Source: JACORV01 sp041484135
GTDB taxonomy: Bacteria > Gemmatimonadota > Gemmatimonadetes > Gemmatimonadales > JACORV01
Length of the DNA: 5,334 nt
Direction: 5' to 3'
Assembly (NCBI GenBank): GCA_041484135.1
Contig: JBGPHD010000191.1
Location: 1-5,334, forward strand
Position 1 is the stretch's first letter; every line of letters starts with the position of its first letter. Shown piece after piece: positions 1 through 5,334 of this stretch. The position numbers and the translations under genes were made by a program. The notes below the pieces were generated by a model that saw only the letters and a list, made by a program, of their open reading frames with translations, had not been told where the DNA came from and searched no databases.

Positions 1-216
1 CAGCAGGTCTCCCTCGCCAAGCGGAACAACGTGAACATGGCGTGCGAGTGCGCCCGCGAGGCGCGCCGGCTGCTGGGCGCGAACGGGATCCTGGCCGAGT
101 ACTCGGCGATGCGGCACATGGCCAACCTCGAGAGCGTGTACACCTACGAGGGCACGCACGACATGCACACGCTCATCCTCGGCGAGGACATCACGGGGAT
201 TCCGGCCTTCGAGTAG
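1..216 (+). CDS. gcdH: Glutaryl-CoA dehydrogenase, C-terminal part (5' end outside window)
   Basis: Only the last 71 residues are in the window; the frame is open from base 1 to the TAG at 214-216. The family is FAD-dependent acyl-CoA dehydrogenase. The glutaryl-CoA dehydrogenase branch oxidises and decarboxylates glutaryl-CoA to crotonyl-CoA in lysine, tryptophan and aromatic degradation, passing electrons to ETF in the cytoplasm. What is seen: SLAKRNN, then ARRLLGANGI, then RHMANLESVYTYEGTHD and LILGEDITGIPAF. This closely follows, from memory, the tail of human GCDH ([24 protein letters not shown]). Glu50 of the visible part (148-150), in YEGTHD, sits where the GCDH catalytic base is found. 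The protein ends soon after ITGIPAF, as is normal for the family, so the C terminus is intact. The etfBA genes follow 50 bases downstream, which fits the electron path. Another acyl-CoA dehydrogenase subtype is possible but less likely given the tail sequence. Confidence 0.9.
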   Translation, partial: QQVSLAKRNNVNMACECAREARRLLGANGILAEYSAMRHMANLESVYTYEGTHDMHTLILGEDITGIPAFE

Positions 217-252
217 ACAGGGTACTTTCGTCGCACCATGCTGCGTCCAGAC

Positions 253-257
253 AGGAA
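253..257 (+). promoter_or_regulatory. Ribosome binding site of etfB (fixes a GTG start)
   Basis: AGGAA lies 9 bases before the GTG at 267. No ATG in the etfB frame lies nearby upstream; the ATG at 238 is in another frame. The site and the conserved N terminus (MKIAVCIKRVPDTE) together decide the GTG start. The 50-base gap (217-266) between gcdH and etfB shows no convincing promoter or hairpin by eye. Confidence 0.6.
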
Positions 258-266
258 CAGGGCTCT

Positions 267-1019
267 GTGAAGATCGCCGTCTGCATCAAGCGCGTCCCCG
301 ACACCGAGACCCGCGTCAAGGTCGGCGCCGGCGGCGTCGCCATCGACGAAGCGGGCGTCAAGTTCATCGTCAATCCGTACGACGAGTTCGCCGTGGAAGA
401 GGCCCTGCAGCGCCGGGAGAAGGCGGGTGGGGGCGAGGTCGTCGTGGTGAGCCTCGGTCCCGACGCGGCGCAGGAGACGATACGCACCGCGCTCGCGATG
501 GGCGCCGACCGCGGCATCCTGCTCAAGGCCGACGCCATCCCCGCCGACGGGCTCGCGGTCGCCAAGGCGATCGCCGCGGAGCTCAAGGACGGCGGTTACG
601 ACCTCATCCTCCTCGGCAAGATGGCGGTGGACGACTCCAACCATCAGGTGGGCCCCATGGTGGCCGAGCTGCTCGGCCTGCCGTGCGTGACCACGGTGGC
701 GAAGCTGGAGCTGGAGGGCGGGAAGGGCGTGGCCGAGCGGGAGATCGAGGGCGGCGTGGAGGTGGTGGAGTTCGCGCTCCCGGCCGTGCTGACCTGCGAG
801 AAAGGGCTCAACACGCCGCGCTATCCGGCCCTCAAGGGCATCATGGCGGCGAAGAAGAAGCCGATCGAGGTGAAGCCCGCGGCGTTCGGCGCGGTGCGGC
901 TCACGGCCACGGCGCTCACGCTCCCCGCCGAGCGCGCCGCGGGGAGGATCGTGGGCGAGGGACCGGAGGCGGTGCCGGAGCTGGTGCGCCTGCTCCAGCA
1001 CGAAGCGAAGGTGCTCTGA
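267..1019 (+). CDS. etfB: Electron transfer flavoprotein subunit beta
   Basis: Beta subunit of the soluble heterodimer that collects electrons from acyl-CoA dehydrogenases and hands them to ETF-quinone oxidoreductase. The protein is 250 residues, the usual family length. It starts MKIAVCIKRVPDTE with a GTG codon. Nucleotide-binding segments are visible: GKMAVDDSNHQVGP at about residues 117-130 (Asp122, Gln127) and residues 156-176, which fit the ETF beta signature as I recall it (A-x-R-x2-E-G-G ... P-A-V-L-T). Next come CEKGLNTPRYPALKGIM (Asn182 to Arg185 in NTPR) and a lysine-rich AAKKKPIE. The DDSN..QVGP form looks like the ordinary, AMP-binding, non-bifurcating class rather than the FixA-like bifurcating class; that reading is inference. 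The reading frame stays open upstream to about 42, but that part overlaps the gcdH tail, is Arg/His/Gly-rich and is not coding. The stop codon shares one base with the etfA start. Confidence 0.96.
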   Translation: MKIAVCIKRVPDTETRVKVGAGGVAIDEAGVKFIVNPYDEFAVEEALQRREKAGGGEVVVVSLGPDAAQETIRTALAMGADRGILLKADAIPADGLAVAKAIAAELKDGGYDLILLGKMAVDDSNHQVGPMVAELLGLPCVTTVAKLELEGGKGVAEREIEGGVEVVEFALPAVLTCEKGLNTPRYPALKGIMAAKKKPIEVKPAAFGAVRLTATALTLPAERAAGRIVGEGPEAVPELVRLLQHEAKVL

Positions 1020-1996
1020 TGGCGACCGTGCTGGCGGTGACCGAGCAGCGCGACGGCGCGCTGCGCAAGGTGAGCCGGGAGGCGGTCGCGGCGGCGCGGC
1101 AGCTCGCGGACGCGTTAGGCGGCACGGTGGACGCGCTGGTGGTGGGCGGCCCCGGCGTGGACGCGGCCGGCGGGAAGCTCGGCGAGGCGGGCGCCGACCG
1201 GGTCCTGGTGGCGACCCACGATACCTTCGGCCGGTACGCGCCGGACGGCTACGCCGGCACCATCGCGGCGCAGGTGAAGGCGGGCGGGTACGCGGCCGTG
1301 GTGCTGGCGGGGACCGCCACCGGCAGGGACCTCGCGCCGCGCCTCGCGGCCCGGCTCGATGTGCCGCTCGCGGTGGACGTGACGTCGCTCGAGATCGCGG
1401 GCGGCAAGGTCCGCGCGTCGCGGCCCGTCTACGCGGGCCGGGCGATCCAGCAGGTGGAGCTCGACGCTACGCCCGCGATCCTCGCCATCCGGCCCAACAC
1501 CTTCGCACCCGCGGGGAGCGCCAGGGCGGGCACCGTGAGCGCCATCGACGCGGTGCCGGGAACGGCGCGGGTCGTGGTCCGCGAGGTGAAGGCGGCAGAG
1601 CGGGGCGCGCTCGACGTGGCGGAGGCGCCGATCGTGGTGTCGGGCGGCCGCGGCCTCAAGGGCCCCGAACACTTCCACCTCCTCGAGGACCTGGCCAGGG
1701 CGCTCGGCAGCGCCGCGGTGGGCGCCTCGCGGGCCGTGGTGGACGCGGGCTGGCGCCCGCACGCCGAGCAGGTGGGACAGACCGGGAAGACGGTGAGTCC
1801 GCAGCTCTACATCGCCGTCGGCATCTCGGGAGCGATCCAGCACCTGGCGGGTATGAGGACGGCGAAGGTCATCGTCGCGATCAACAAGGACAAGGATGCG
1901 CCGATCTTCAAGGTCGCGGACTACGGGATCGTCGGCGACGCGTTCGAGATCGTGCCGAAGCTCACGGAAGCCATCGCCAAAGTGAGGGCCGGATGA
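1019..1996 (+). CDS. etfA: Electron transfer flavoprotein subunit alpha (FAD-binding)
   Basis: Alpha subunit of ETF; it carries the redox-active FAD and is expected to work with the EtfB encoded just upstream. The protein is 325 residues, close to the family norm. The N-terminal Rossmann-like domain (about 1-190) includes the weakly conserved GGYAAVVLAGTATGRDLAPRLAARL stretch. The C-terminal FAD domain (about 195-320) has SGGRGLK (Ser208, Arg211), GASRAVVDAGW, QVGQTGKTVSP (251-261), and LYIAVGISGAIQHLAG through AIN (263-289), which matches the ETF alpha signature as I recall it residue for residue. INKDKDAPIF and ADYGIVGD close the FAD site. The start is the ATG at 1019, in a TGATG junction with etfB, with GAAGG 7 bases before it. 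The frame runs open upstream inside etfB, but the translation there is Gly/Arg-rich and not protein-like. One TTA leucine codon (1115-1117) stands out in a GC-rich gene. All key residues appear intact. Confidence 0.97.
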   Translation: MATVLAVTEQRDGALRKVSREAVAAARQLADALGGTVDALVVGGPGVDAAGGKLGEAGADRVLVATHDTFGRYAPDGYAGTIAAQVKAGGYAAVVLAGTATGRDLAPRLAARLDVPLAVDVTSLEIAGGKVRASRPVYAGRAIQQVELDATPAILAIRPNTFAPAGSARAGTVSAIDAVPGTARVVVREVKAAERGALDVAEAPIVVSGGRGLKGPEHFHLLEDLARALGSAAVGASRAVVDAGWRPHAEQVGQTGKTVSPQLYIAVGISGAIQHLAGMRTAKVIVAINKDKDAPIFKVADYGIVGDAFEIVPKLTEAIAKVRAG

Positions 1997-2688
1997 CGTA
2001 CCGCGTCGTGCGTTGCTTCCCGGTGCTGGCCGTCCTCCTCGCCGGGGTCACGGCCGGTGCGGCCGCGCAGAACGCCCCATTGCCGCCTCGGCCTTCGGTC
2101 GGGTTCCCGCCCGCGATCTCCCTGATGTTCGGCTTCAGCGGCTATGGCGACCGCGCCGGCTACTTCGATACGACGGGGAGCAAGTGGACCGAGTCCCTCG
2201 GCAACGGGCCGATCCTGGTAGGCCGCGTCCAGTCGCCCCTCGGCCGGCGGTTCGCGTTGCACGCCGGCGGCGCTGTGACGCGCCGTACGCTGCGCCAGGA
2301 CCAGGACGGGAACCCGCAGTTCACGTCGAACTACAAGGTGCTGTCCCTGCGGGTCGACGGAGGCCTGCTGTTCCGTTTCAAGCCCGCCGCGCCGATGTAC
2401 TTCGGGGGGGCGTTCACCTACCTCCGGCACGGCTCCGCGCCGGTGATCGAGGCCTCGGACCACGTAACGACGGAGACAGGTTTCGGACTGGGGGTCGGCG
2501 TCGACTTCGGACGGCGGCCCGGCAGCAACATCTTCGGACGGGCCGAGTACTGGAGCTACTGGATGACGCCCAAGGCCGACAGCCTGGTCGGCCCGTTCGT
2601 GCTGCGGTCGCGAGCCCGCGACGCCACGCTCTCGGTCGGGATCACGTATCTGTTGAGCATCCGCCCTTCCGCCCCTCGCACCAGGTAG
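1993..2688 (+). CDS. Secreted beta-barrel-like outer membrane protein of unknown function
   Basis: I do not recognise a specific family. The 231-residue product begins with a clear Sec signal peptide: Arg4 and Arg7, then a hydrophobic core FPVLAVLLAGVTAGAAA, with likely cleavage after Ala25 before Gln26. The mature part shows repeated amphipathic strands with Gly and aromatic residues at alternating positions, for example FALHAGGAV, KVLSLRVDGGLLFRF, PMYFGGAFTYL, TGFGLGVGVDFG, IFGRAEYWSYWM and, near the end, DATLSVGITYLL. That suggests a small barrel of roughly eight strands in the outer membrane; strand number is a guess. It ends in a basic tail (SIRPSAPRTR) rather than the terminal Phe common in proteobacterial porins. 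The ATG overlaps the etfA stop by four bases (ATGA), with GAGGG 4 bases upstream, so translation is probably coupled to etfA. A periplasmic or surface protein of another type is the main alternative. Confidence 0.8.
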   Translation: MTYRVVRCFPVLAVLLAGVTAGAAAQNAPLPPRPSVGFPPAISLMFGFSGYGDRAGYFDTTGSKWTESLGNGPILVGRVQSPLGRRFALHAGGAVTRRTLRQDQDGNPQFTSNYKVLSLRVDGGLLFRFKPAAPMYFGGAFTYLRHGSAPVIEASDHVTTETGFGLGVGVDFGRRPGSNIFGRAEYWSYWMTPKADSLVGPFVLRSRARDATLSVGITYLLSIRPSAPRTR

Positions 2689-2690
2689 GA

Positions 2691-2705
2691 CCGGCTCTCG
2701 GCCGG
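2691..2705. terminator. Possible bidirectional terminator hairpin between convergent genes
   Basis: CCGGC (2691-2695) and GCCGG (2701-2705) form a 5-bp all-GC inverted repeat around a 5-base loop, which may close further with a T-G wobble pair. It occupies nearly the whole 18-base gap between the stop codons of the two convergent genes (2688 and 2707). No T-tract follows on either strand, so it is not a canonical intrinsic terminator. In a genome this GC-rich a stem of this size can also arise by chance. Confidence 0.3.
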
Positions 2706-2706
2706 A

Positions 2707-3366
2707 TCAGGCCGCGCGCGTGAAGGCGTCCTGGATCCGCAGGGCGTCGGCCAGGAAGGTGGGGACTTCGGCCGGCTTGCAGACCCGCTCGGTGCGGAAG
2801 ATCGCGAGGTGCCCCCCGGCCGCCTGCACCGACCAGCTGTCGTTCTGCGCGAACCACGCGATCACGTCGATGTTGAACGCGCGCCGGATGGCGGCCTCGT
2901 CCTTACCCCGCAGCAGGTAGCGCTTCGAGAACTCCTCGCTCGAATCGAGGTCGATGTCCTGATACCCGAAGATTTGGCCGATCCGGTGGAAGAAGTTCTC
3001 CGGCGCGAGCACGAGATCGGGCAGGCCGCGGGCGCCCCCCGGGAACACGGCGACCGTCTGCCGTGAGCGGTGCTGGCTCTTCCCGCTGCCCGTGACGTAG
3101 CTGTACTCCCCGATGACGGCGTCGCGGTCGGCGGTCTTCCCCGTCAGCGTGTACTGCCACTGCCGTGCCCGCCCGATGCCGCACAGCGGGAACGCGCCCG
3201 TCAGGTCGGTGAGCGAGGCCGAGCCCTGTTCGGTGAAGCTGAACTTCATCGCCAGGGCCACCTGGCCGAGCTCGGCGATGCGCTGTTTCTCGGCCTTGAT
3301 GGCGTACCGGATCCCCCAGACGAACAGGGCGATGACCGCACCGAAAACGACCACCTGAATGCCCAT
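2707..3366 (-). CDS. Conserved-looking protein of unknown function with N-terminal membrane anchor
   Basis: No function recognised. The product is 219 residues. Residues about 4-20 (VVVFGAVIALFVWGIR) form one membrane segment, followed by Arg20, Lys24, Lys27 and Arg29, so by the positive-inside rule the remaining 180 or so residues should lie in the cytoplasm. The soluble part looks like a folded domain: MKFSFTEQG (about 40-48), a strand-rich region with GEYSYVTGSGKSQHRSRQTVAVF (86-108), then LPDLVLAPENFFHRIGQIFGYQDIDLD and FSKRYLLRGKDEAAIRRAF (146-164), and a final WSVQAAGGHLAIFR strand pair. This layout recalls unannotated membrane-anchored proteins found in several GC-rich phyla, from memory only. 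The ATG at 3366 has TGAGGA at 3371-3376, which also contains the stop of the upstream small gene, so the two are probably translated together. Confidence 0.85.
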   Translation of the reverse strand: MGIQVVVFGAVIALFVWGIRYAIKAEKQRIAELGQVALAMKFSFTEQGSASLTDLTGAFPLCGIGRARQWQYTLTGKTADRDAVIGEYSYVTGSGKSQHRSRQTVAVFPGGARGLPDLVLAPENFFHRIGQIFGYQDIDLDSSEEFSKRYLLRGKDEAAIRRAFNIDVIAWFAQNDSWSVQAAGGHLAIFRTERVCKPAEVPTFLADALRIQDAFTRAA

Positions 3367-3370
3367 GTGA

Positions 3371-3376
3371 TCCTCA
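3371..3376 (-). promoter_or_regulatory. Ribosome binding site overlapping the upstream stop codon
   Basis: On the minus strand TGAGGA lies 4 bases before the ATG at 3366. Its first three bases are the TGA stop of the 89-residue gene. A ribosome ending on that gene would sit on the next start, which is a typical arrangement for translational coupling. Confidence 0.6.
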
Positions 3377-3643
3377 GAACTGCTGGTCGGAGATGGCCTG
3401 GATGAGGGCGGCGTACGGTTGCGTCTCCGCCGTGGGGTGGCCGGTGGCGGGGTCGGTGCGCACGTGCCACTGGAGCAGCTCCGACAGCTCCGTCGCTTCG
3501 TCGTCCGAAAGCGCGAGGCGGAAGCTCGGCGGGCTCGCGCCCGCGACCGGGGCGACGGCGTCGATGCGGCGCTTCAGGTCCTCGGGCACGTGGCCGGCGT
3601 GCCTGAGCGCGTCCAGCATCGCCTGATCGATCTCGAGCTGCAT
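3374..3643 (-). CDS. Small acidic protein of unknown function (89 residues)
   Basis: I do not recognise this protein. I place the start at the ATG at 3643 because AAAGG (3650-3654) lies 6 bases before it and because the protein-like sequence begins there (MQLEIDQAMLDALRHAG). The frame is open upstream to a GTG at 3700, but the extra 19 residues are Arg/Pro/His-rich and look like untranslated spacer. The product has no signal peptide or membrane segment and few Lys. It has two helix-rich parts joined by a Pro/Ala linker (VAPVAGASPP): residues about 5-27, and about 40-85 with LALSDDEATELSELLQWHV and ETQPYAALIQAISDQQF. A small cytoplasmic protein is the simplest reading. It lies 57 bases after the M61 peptidase gene and 7 bases before the membrane-anchored protein gene. 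A role linked to that membrane protein is possible but unproven. Confidence 0.7.
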   Translation of the reverse strand: MQLEIDQAMLDALRHAGHVPEDLKRRIDAVAPVAGASPPSFRLALSDDEATELSELLQWHVRTDPATGHPTAETQPYAALIQAISDQQF

Positions 3644-3649
3644 CGGTGA

Positions 3650-3654
3650 CCTTT
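3650..3654 (-). promoter_or_regulatory. Ribosome binding site fixing the start of the small protein
   Basis: AAAGG on the minus strand, preceded by GGG, lies 6 bases before the ATG at 3643. It supports this start over the GTG at 3700, which directly abuts the stop codon of the peptidase gene. The 57-base spacer (3644-3700) shows no clear promoter or terminator. Confidence 0.5.
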
Positions 3655-3700
3655 CCCGGGGTGCGTGGTGCGGGGAGGCGCGGCGGGTCGCGGCCTCCAC

Positions 3701-5334
3701 CTAACGATCCGTCGTGCCCGTCAGCAGGCCGTCGCGCAACCGGAGCGCGCGCGCGCCGGCGTTGCCCATCTCCGTGACCACGGCGACGCTGGTGCGATAG
3801 GGCTGCCCGCGGACCGGGACCGAGAGGAGCCGGCCGGCGCGCAGGACGTCGAGCGTGATGGTATCGCCGGGCCCGAGGGTGCGGAAGGCGTCGAACCCGG
3901 CCGGTGTGACCATGATGTCCACCCCGTTCACCCGCAGCAGCACGTCCCCCGTGCGCAACCCCGCCGCGGACCACGCCGTCCCCTGCGTGATCTGGAGGCG
4001 CCACCGGTCGGTGGGGCCGGGGGCGCCAAAGACCATCCCCGGCGGCACGAAGGCGATGTTGAGGTCCACCGGCTCCACCGAGTCCGTGAACTCGACGTGC
4101 CAGCCGACCCGCTCCAGGTAGTCGTTCCACGGGACCTCGTCGGTCCCGCTCACGTAGCGGCGGAAGAAGTCCTGGAAGTCGCGGCCCGAGACGGCGTTCA
4201 CCGCGTGGAGGAGGTCCTCCGACGCGAAGCCGCGCTCCCCGGCGTAGCGCGCGAAGAGATAGCGGAAGACATCCTCCCAGCTGCGCCGGTTCTCGGTGGA
4301 GTCGCGGATGGCGATGTTGAGCAGCAGGCCGATGAGCTGCCCCTGGTCGTAGTAGGAGATGCTGTAGCCGTTGTTGGCGTCGGGGCCGTCCCACGTGGTC
4401 CACGACGAGCGCTCCGGGCTCACCACCAGCCGCGCCGGGTTGGCGTGGTGCGCGCTGATGAGGTTCCGCACGATGCCGCGGTAGCCGTCCCGGGTGATCA
4501 GGCCCGCCCGGAGCTGGATGAGCCCGCTGAAGTAGCTGGTGTTCCCTTCCGAGAGCCAGAGGTCGAGCGACCGCTGCGGCCGGGTGTAGTCGAAGGGGCC
4601 GAGGATCGCGGGCCGGATGCGCTTGACGTTCCAGGTGTGGAAGTACTCGTGCGACGTGACGCTCGCCGCGCGGCGCACGTCCACCGCGAGCGTGTCCGCG
4701 TTGAGCCCGATGGTGGTGGAGTTGAGGTGCTCGAGCCCGCCGCCGTTCCCGACCACGAAGATGAACGTGTAGTCCATGTACGGCGCCTGGCCGAAGACCG
4801 CGATCGCGGTCTCCGTGATGCGCCGGACCATGTCCACGAAGGCCACGGTGTCGAACGGGACGGGCCGCCCGTCGTTCGCGATCACGATCTGGTGGGGCGT
4901 GCCGTCGGCGGTGAAGACCCAGCGCTGGATCCGGCCGATCAGCACGGGCGAGTCGATGAGCACGTCGTACGACGGCGCGAAGTACACCGTCGAGTCGGGC
5001 GTCCCCATGAGCCCGGTGCCGATCCGCCACCCGGCGGGAAGCGCGAAGCGCACCTGGGCCGGGAGCTGCTGCCGGTCCACCAGGTAGAGGTACGTCGCCG
5101 GACCGTCCACCAGCCCCGCCTCGCGGGAGAGATACGACCGGTTGTTGGGTGTCGACCCCACCTGGACCGCATAACGGACGGTAACGGCGCGCGCGCTCCC
5201 GTTGTGCAGCACCCACGTCAGGCTGTCGGGCTTCGTCACCGGGACCGGCCGGCCGGCGGCGTCGGTCGCGACGAGGCCCGCGACGTTGCGCCACGCGTTG
5301 GTGATCCGGTAGGCGCCCGGTGCCCAGTTGGGGA
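3701..5334 (-). CDS. M61-family metallopeptidase with C-terminal PDZ domain (5' end outside window)
   Basis: Zinc peptidase of the M61 (glycyl aminopeptidase-like) family, probably exported to the periplasm or cell surface. The frame is open through the right edge, giving 543 visible residues numbered here from that edge; the true start and any signal peptide are missing. The visible start, PNWAPGAYRITNAWRNV, is the typical M61 N-terminal beta domain motif, so the GTG at 5239 is internal. Next come GGGLEH (197-202), which may act like the exopeptidase motif of M1 enzymes, and HEYFHTWNVKRIRP with zinc ligands His228 and His232 and catalytic Glu229 (4637-4651). WLSEGNTSYF supplies the likely third ligand Glu262 (4547-4549), and SYYDQGQLIGLLL is the conserved tyrosine region. 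A PDZ domain spans about 436-509, with GLRTGDVLLRVNGVDI. The catalytic set looks complete. PDZ domains in this family are common and probably help bind substrate. The exact substrate cannot be told from sequence. Confidence 0.95.
   Translation of the reverse strand, partial: PNWAPGAYRITNAWRNVAGLVATDAAGRPVPVTKPDSLTWVLHNGSARAVTVRYAVQVGSTPNNRSYLSREAGLVDGPATYLYLVDRQQLPAQVRFALPAGWRIGTGLMGTPDSTVYFAPSYDVLIDSPVLIGRIQRWVFTADGTPHQIVIANDGRPVPFDTVAFVDMVRRITETAIAVFGQAPYMDYTFIFVVGNGGGLEHLNSTTIGLNADTLAVDVRRAASVTSHEYFHTWNVKRIRPAILGPFDYTRPQRSLDLWLSEGNTSYFSGLIQLRAGLITRDGYRGIVRNLISAHHANPARLVVSPERSSWTTWDGPDANNGYSISYYDQGQLIGLLLNIAIRDSTENRRSWEDVFRYLFARYAGERGFASEDLLHAVNAVSGRDFQDFFRRYVSGTDEVPWNDYLERVGWHVEFTDSVEPVDLNIAFVPPGMVFGAPGPTDRWRLQITQGTAWSAAGLRTGDVLLRVNGVDIMVTPAGFDAFRTLGPGDTITLDVLRAGRLLSVPVRGQPYRTSVAVVTEMGNAGARALRLRDGLLTGTTDR

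Noticed and set aside
144..1001. A 285-codon minus-strand open frame opposite etfB.
   Set aside because: It mirrors the codon bias of etfB, has repeated His/Arg/Leu runs, and shows no plausible domain.
683..1018. An N-terminal extension of etfA into etfB.
   Set aside because: The extension translates to a low-complexity Gly/Arg sequence. The ATG at 1019 gives the normal family N terminus and length.
1115..1843. A 242-codon minus-strand open frame opposite etfA.
   Set aside because: Composition is Arg/His/Gly-rich, there are no recognisable motifs, and it lies wholly under a well-supported etfA.
2013..2723. A 236-codon plus-strand frame overlapping the barrel gene.
   Set aside because: It is Arg/Pro-rich with no signal peptide or strand pattern, while the 1993 frame has both and a coupled start.
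5237..5239. A GTG as the start of the M61 peptidase.
   Set aside because: The frame continues upstream to the window edge with the M61 N-terminal motif PNWAPGAY, so the real start lies outside the window.
5241..5259. A GC-rich repeat-like run (CCGGCCGGCCGG).
   Set aside because: It codes for ordinary residues (Pro-Arg-Gly-Ala region) inside the peptidase gene and is too short and too simple to call a repeat element.
3246..5294. A 682-codon open frame on the minus strand, spanning the peptidase, the small gene and part of the membrane-anchored gene in another frame.
   Set aside because: Its translation is dominated by Arg, Gly, Ala, Pro and His with no motif. The overlapping frame encodes a clear M61 peptidase with intact catalytic residues. 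Long empty frames are expected at this GC content.

Overview
The window is a compact, very GC-rich (roughly two thirds or more G+C by eye) stretch of bacterial chromosome, almost fully coding, with two gene blocks that converge near position 2700. An outer-membrane-type beta-barrel precursor implies a Gram-negative (diderm) organism. The overall style (high GC, signal peptides ending in Ala-Gln, an M61 peptidase with a PDZ domain, conserved proteins of unknown function) would fit Gemmatimonadota, but that is an inference; Acidobacteriota or a deltaproteobacterial lineage cannot be excluded from this sequence.

Plus-strand block (1-2688): the 3' end of a glutaryl-CoA dehydrogenase gene, then etfB and etfA for the two subunits of electron transfer flavoprotein, then a secreted beta-barrel-like protein of unknown function. 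Spacing is tight: 50 bases between the dehydrogenase and etfB, a one-base TGATG overlap between etfB and etfA, and a four-base ATGA overlap between etfA and the barrel gene. The first three genes form one logical unit: the dehydrogenase oxidises an acyl-CoA (glutaryl-CoA, from lysine, tryptophan or aromatic breakdown), passes two electrons to the FAD of EtfAB, and EtfAB delivers them to the quinone pool through an ETF-quinone oxidoreductase that lies outside the window.

Minus-strand block (read from 5334 down to 2707): an M61-family metallopeptidase with a C-terminal PDZ domain, whose 5' end lies beyond the right edge; a small 89-residue protein of unknown function; and a 219-residue protein of unknown function with one N-terminal membrane segment. 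The last two are separated by only 7 bases, and the ribosome binding site of the second overlaps the stop codon of the first.

The two blocks meet tail to tail with only 18 bases between stop codons, and that gap holds a small GC-rich inverted repeat. I see no RNA genes, mobile elements, CRISPR arrays or long repeats, and no gene-free stretch longer than 57 bases. Most of the window is ordinary metabolism. The least explained parts are the barrel protein coupled to etfA and the two unknown proteins downstream of the peptidase.
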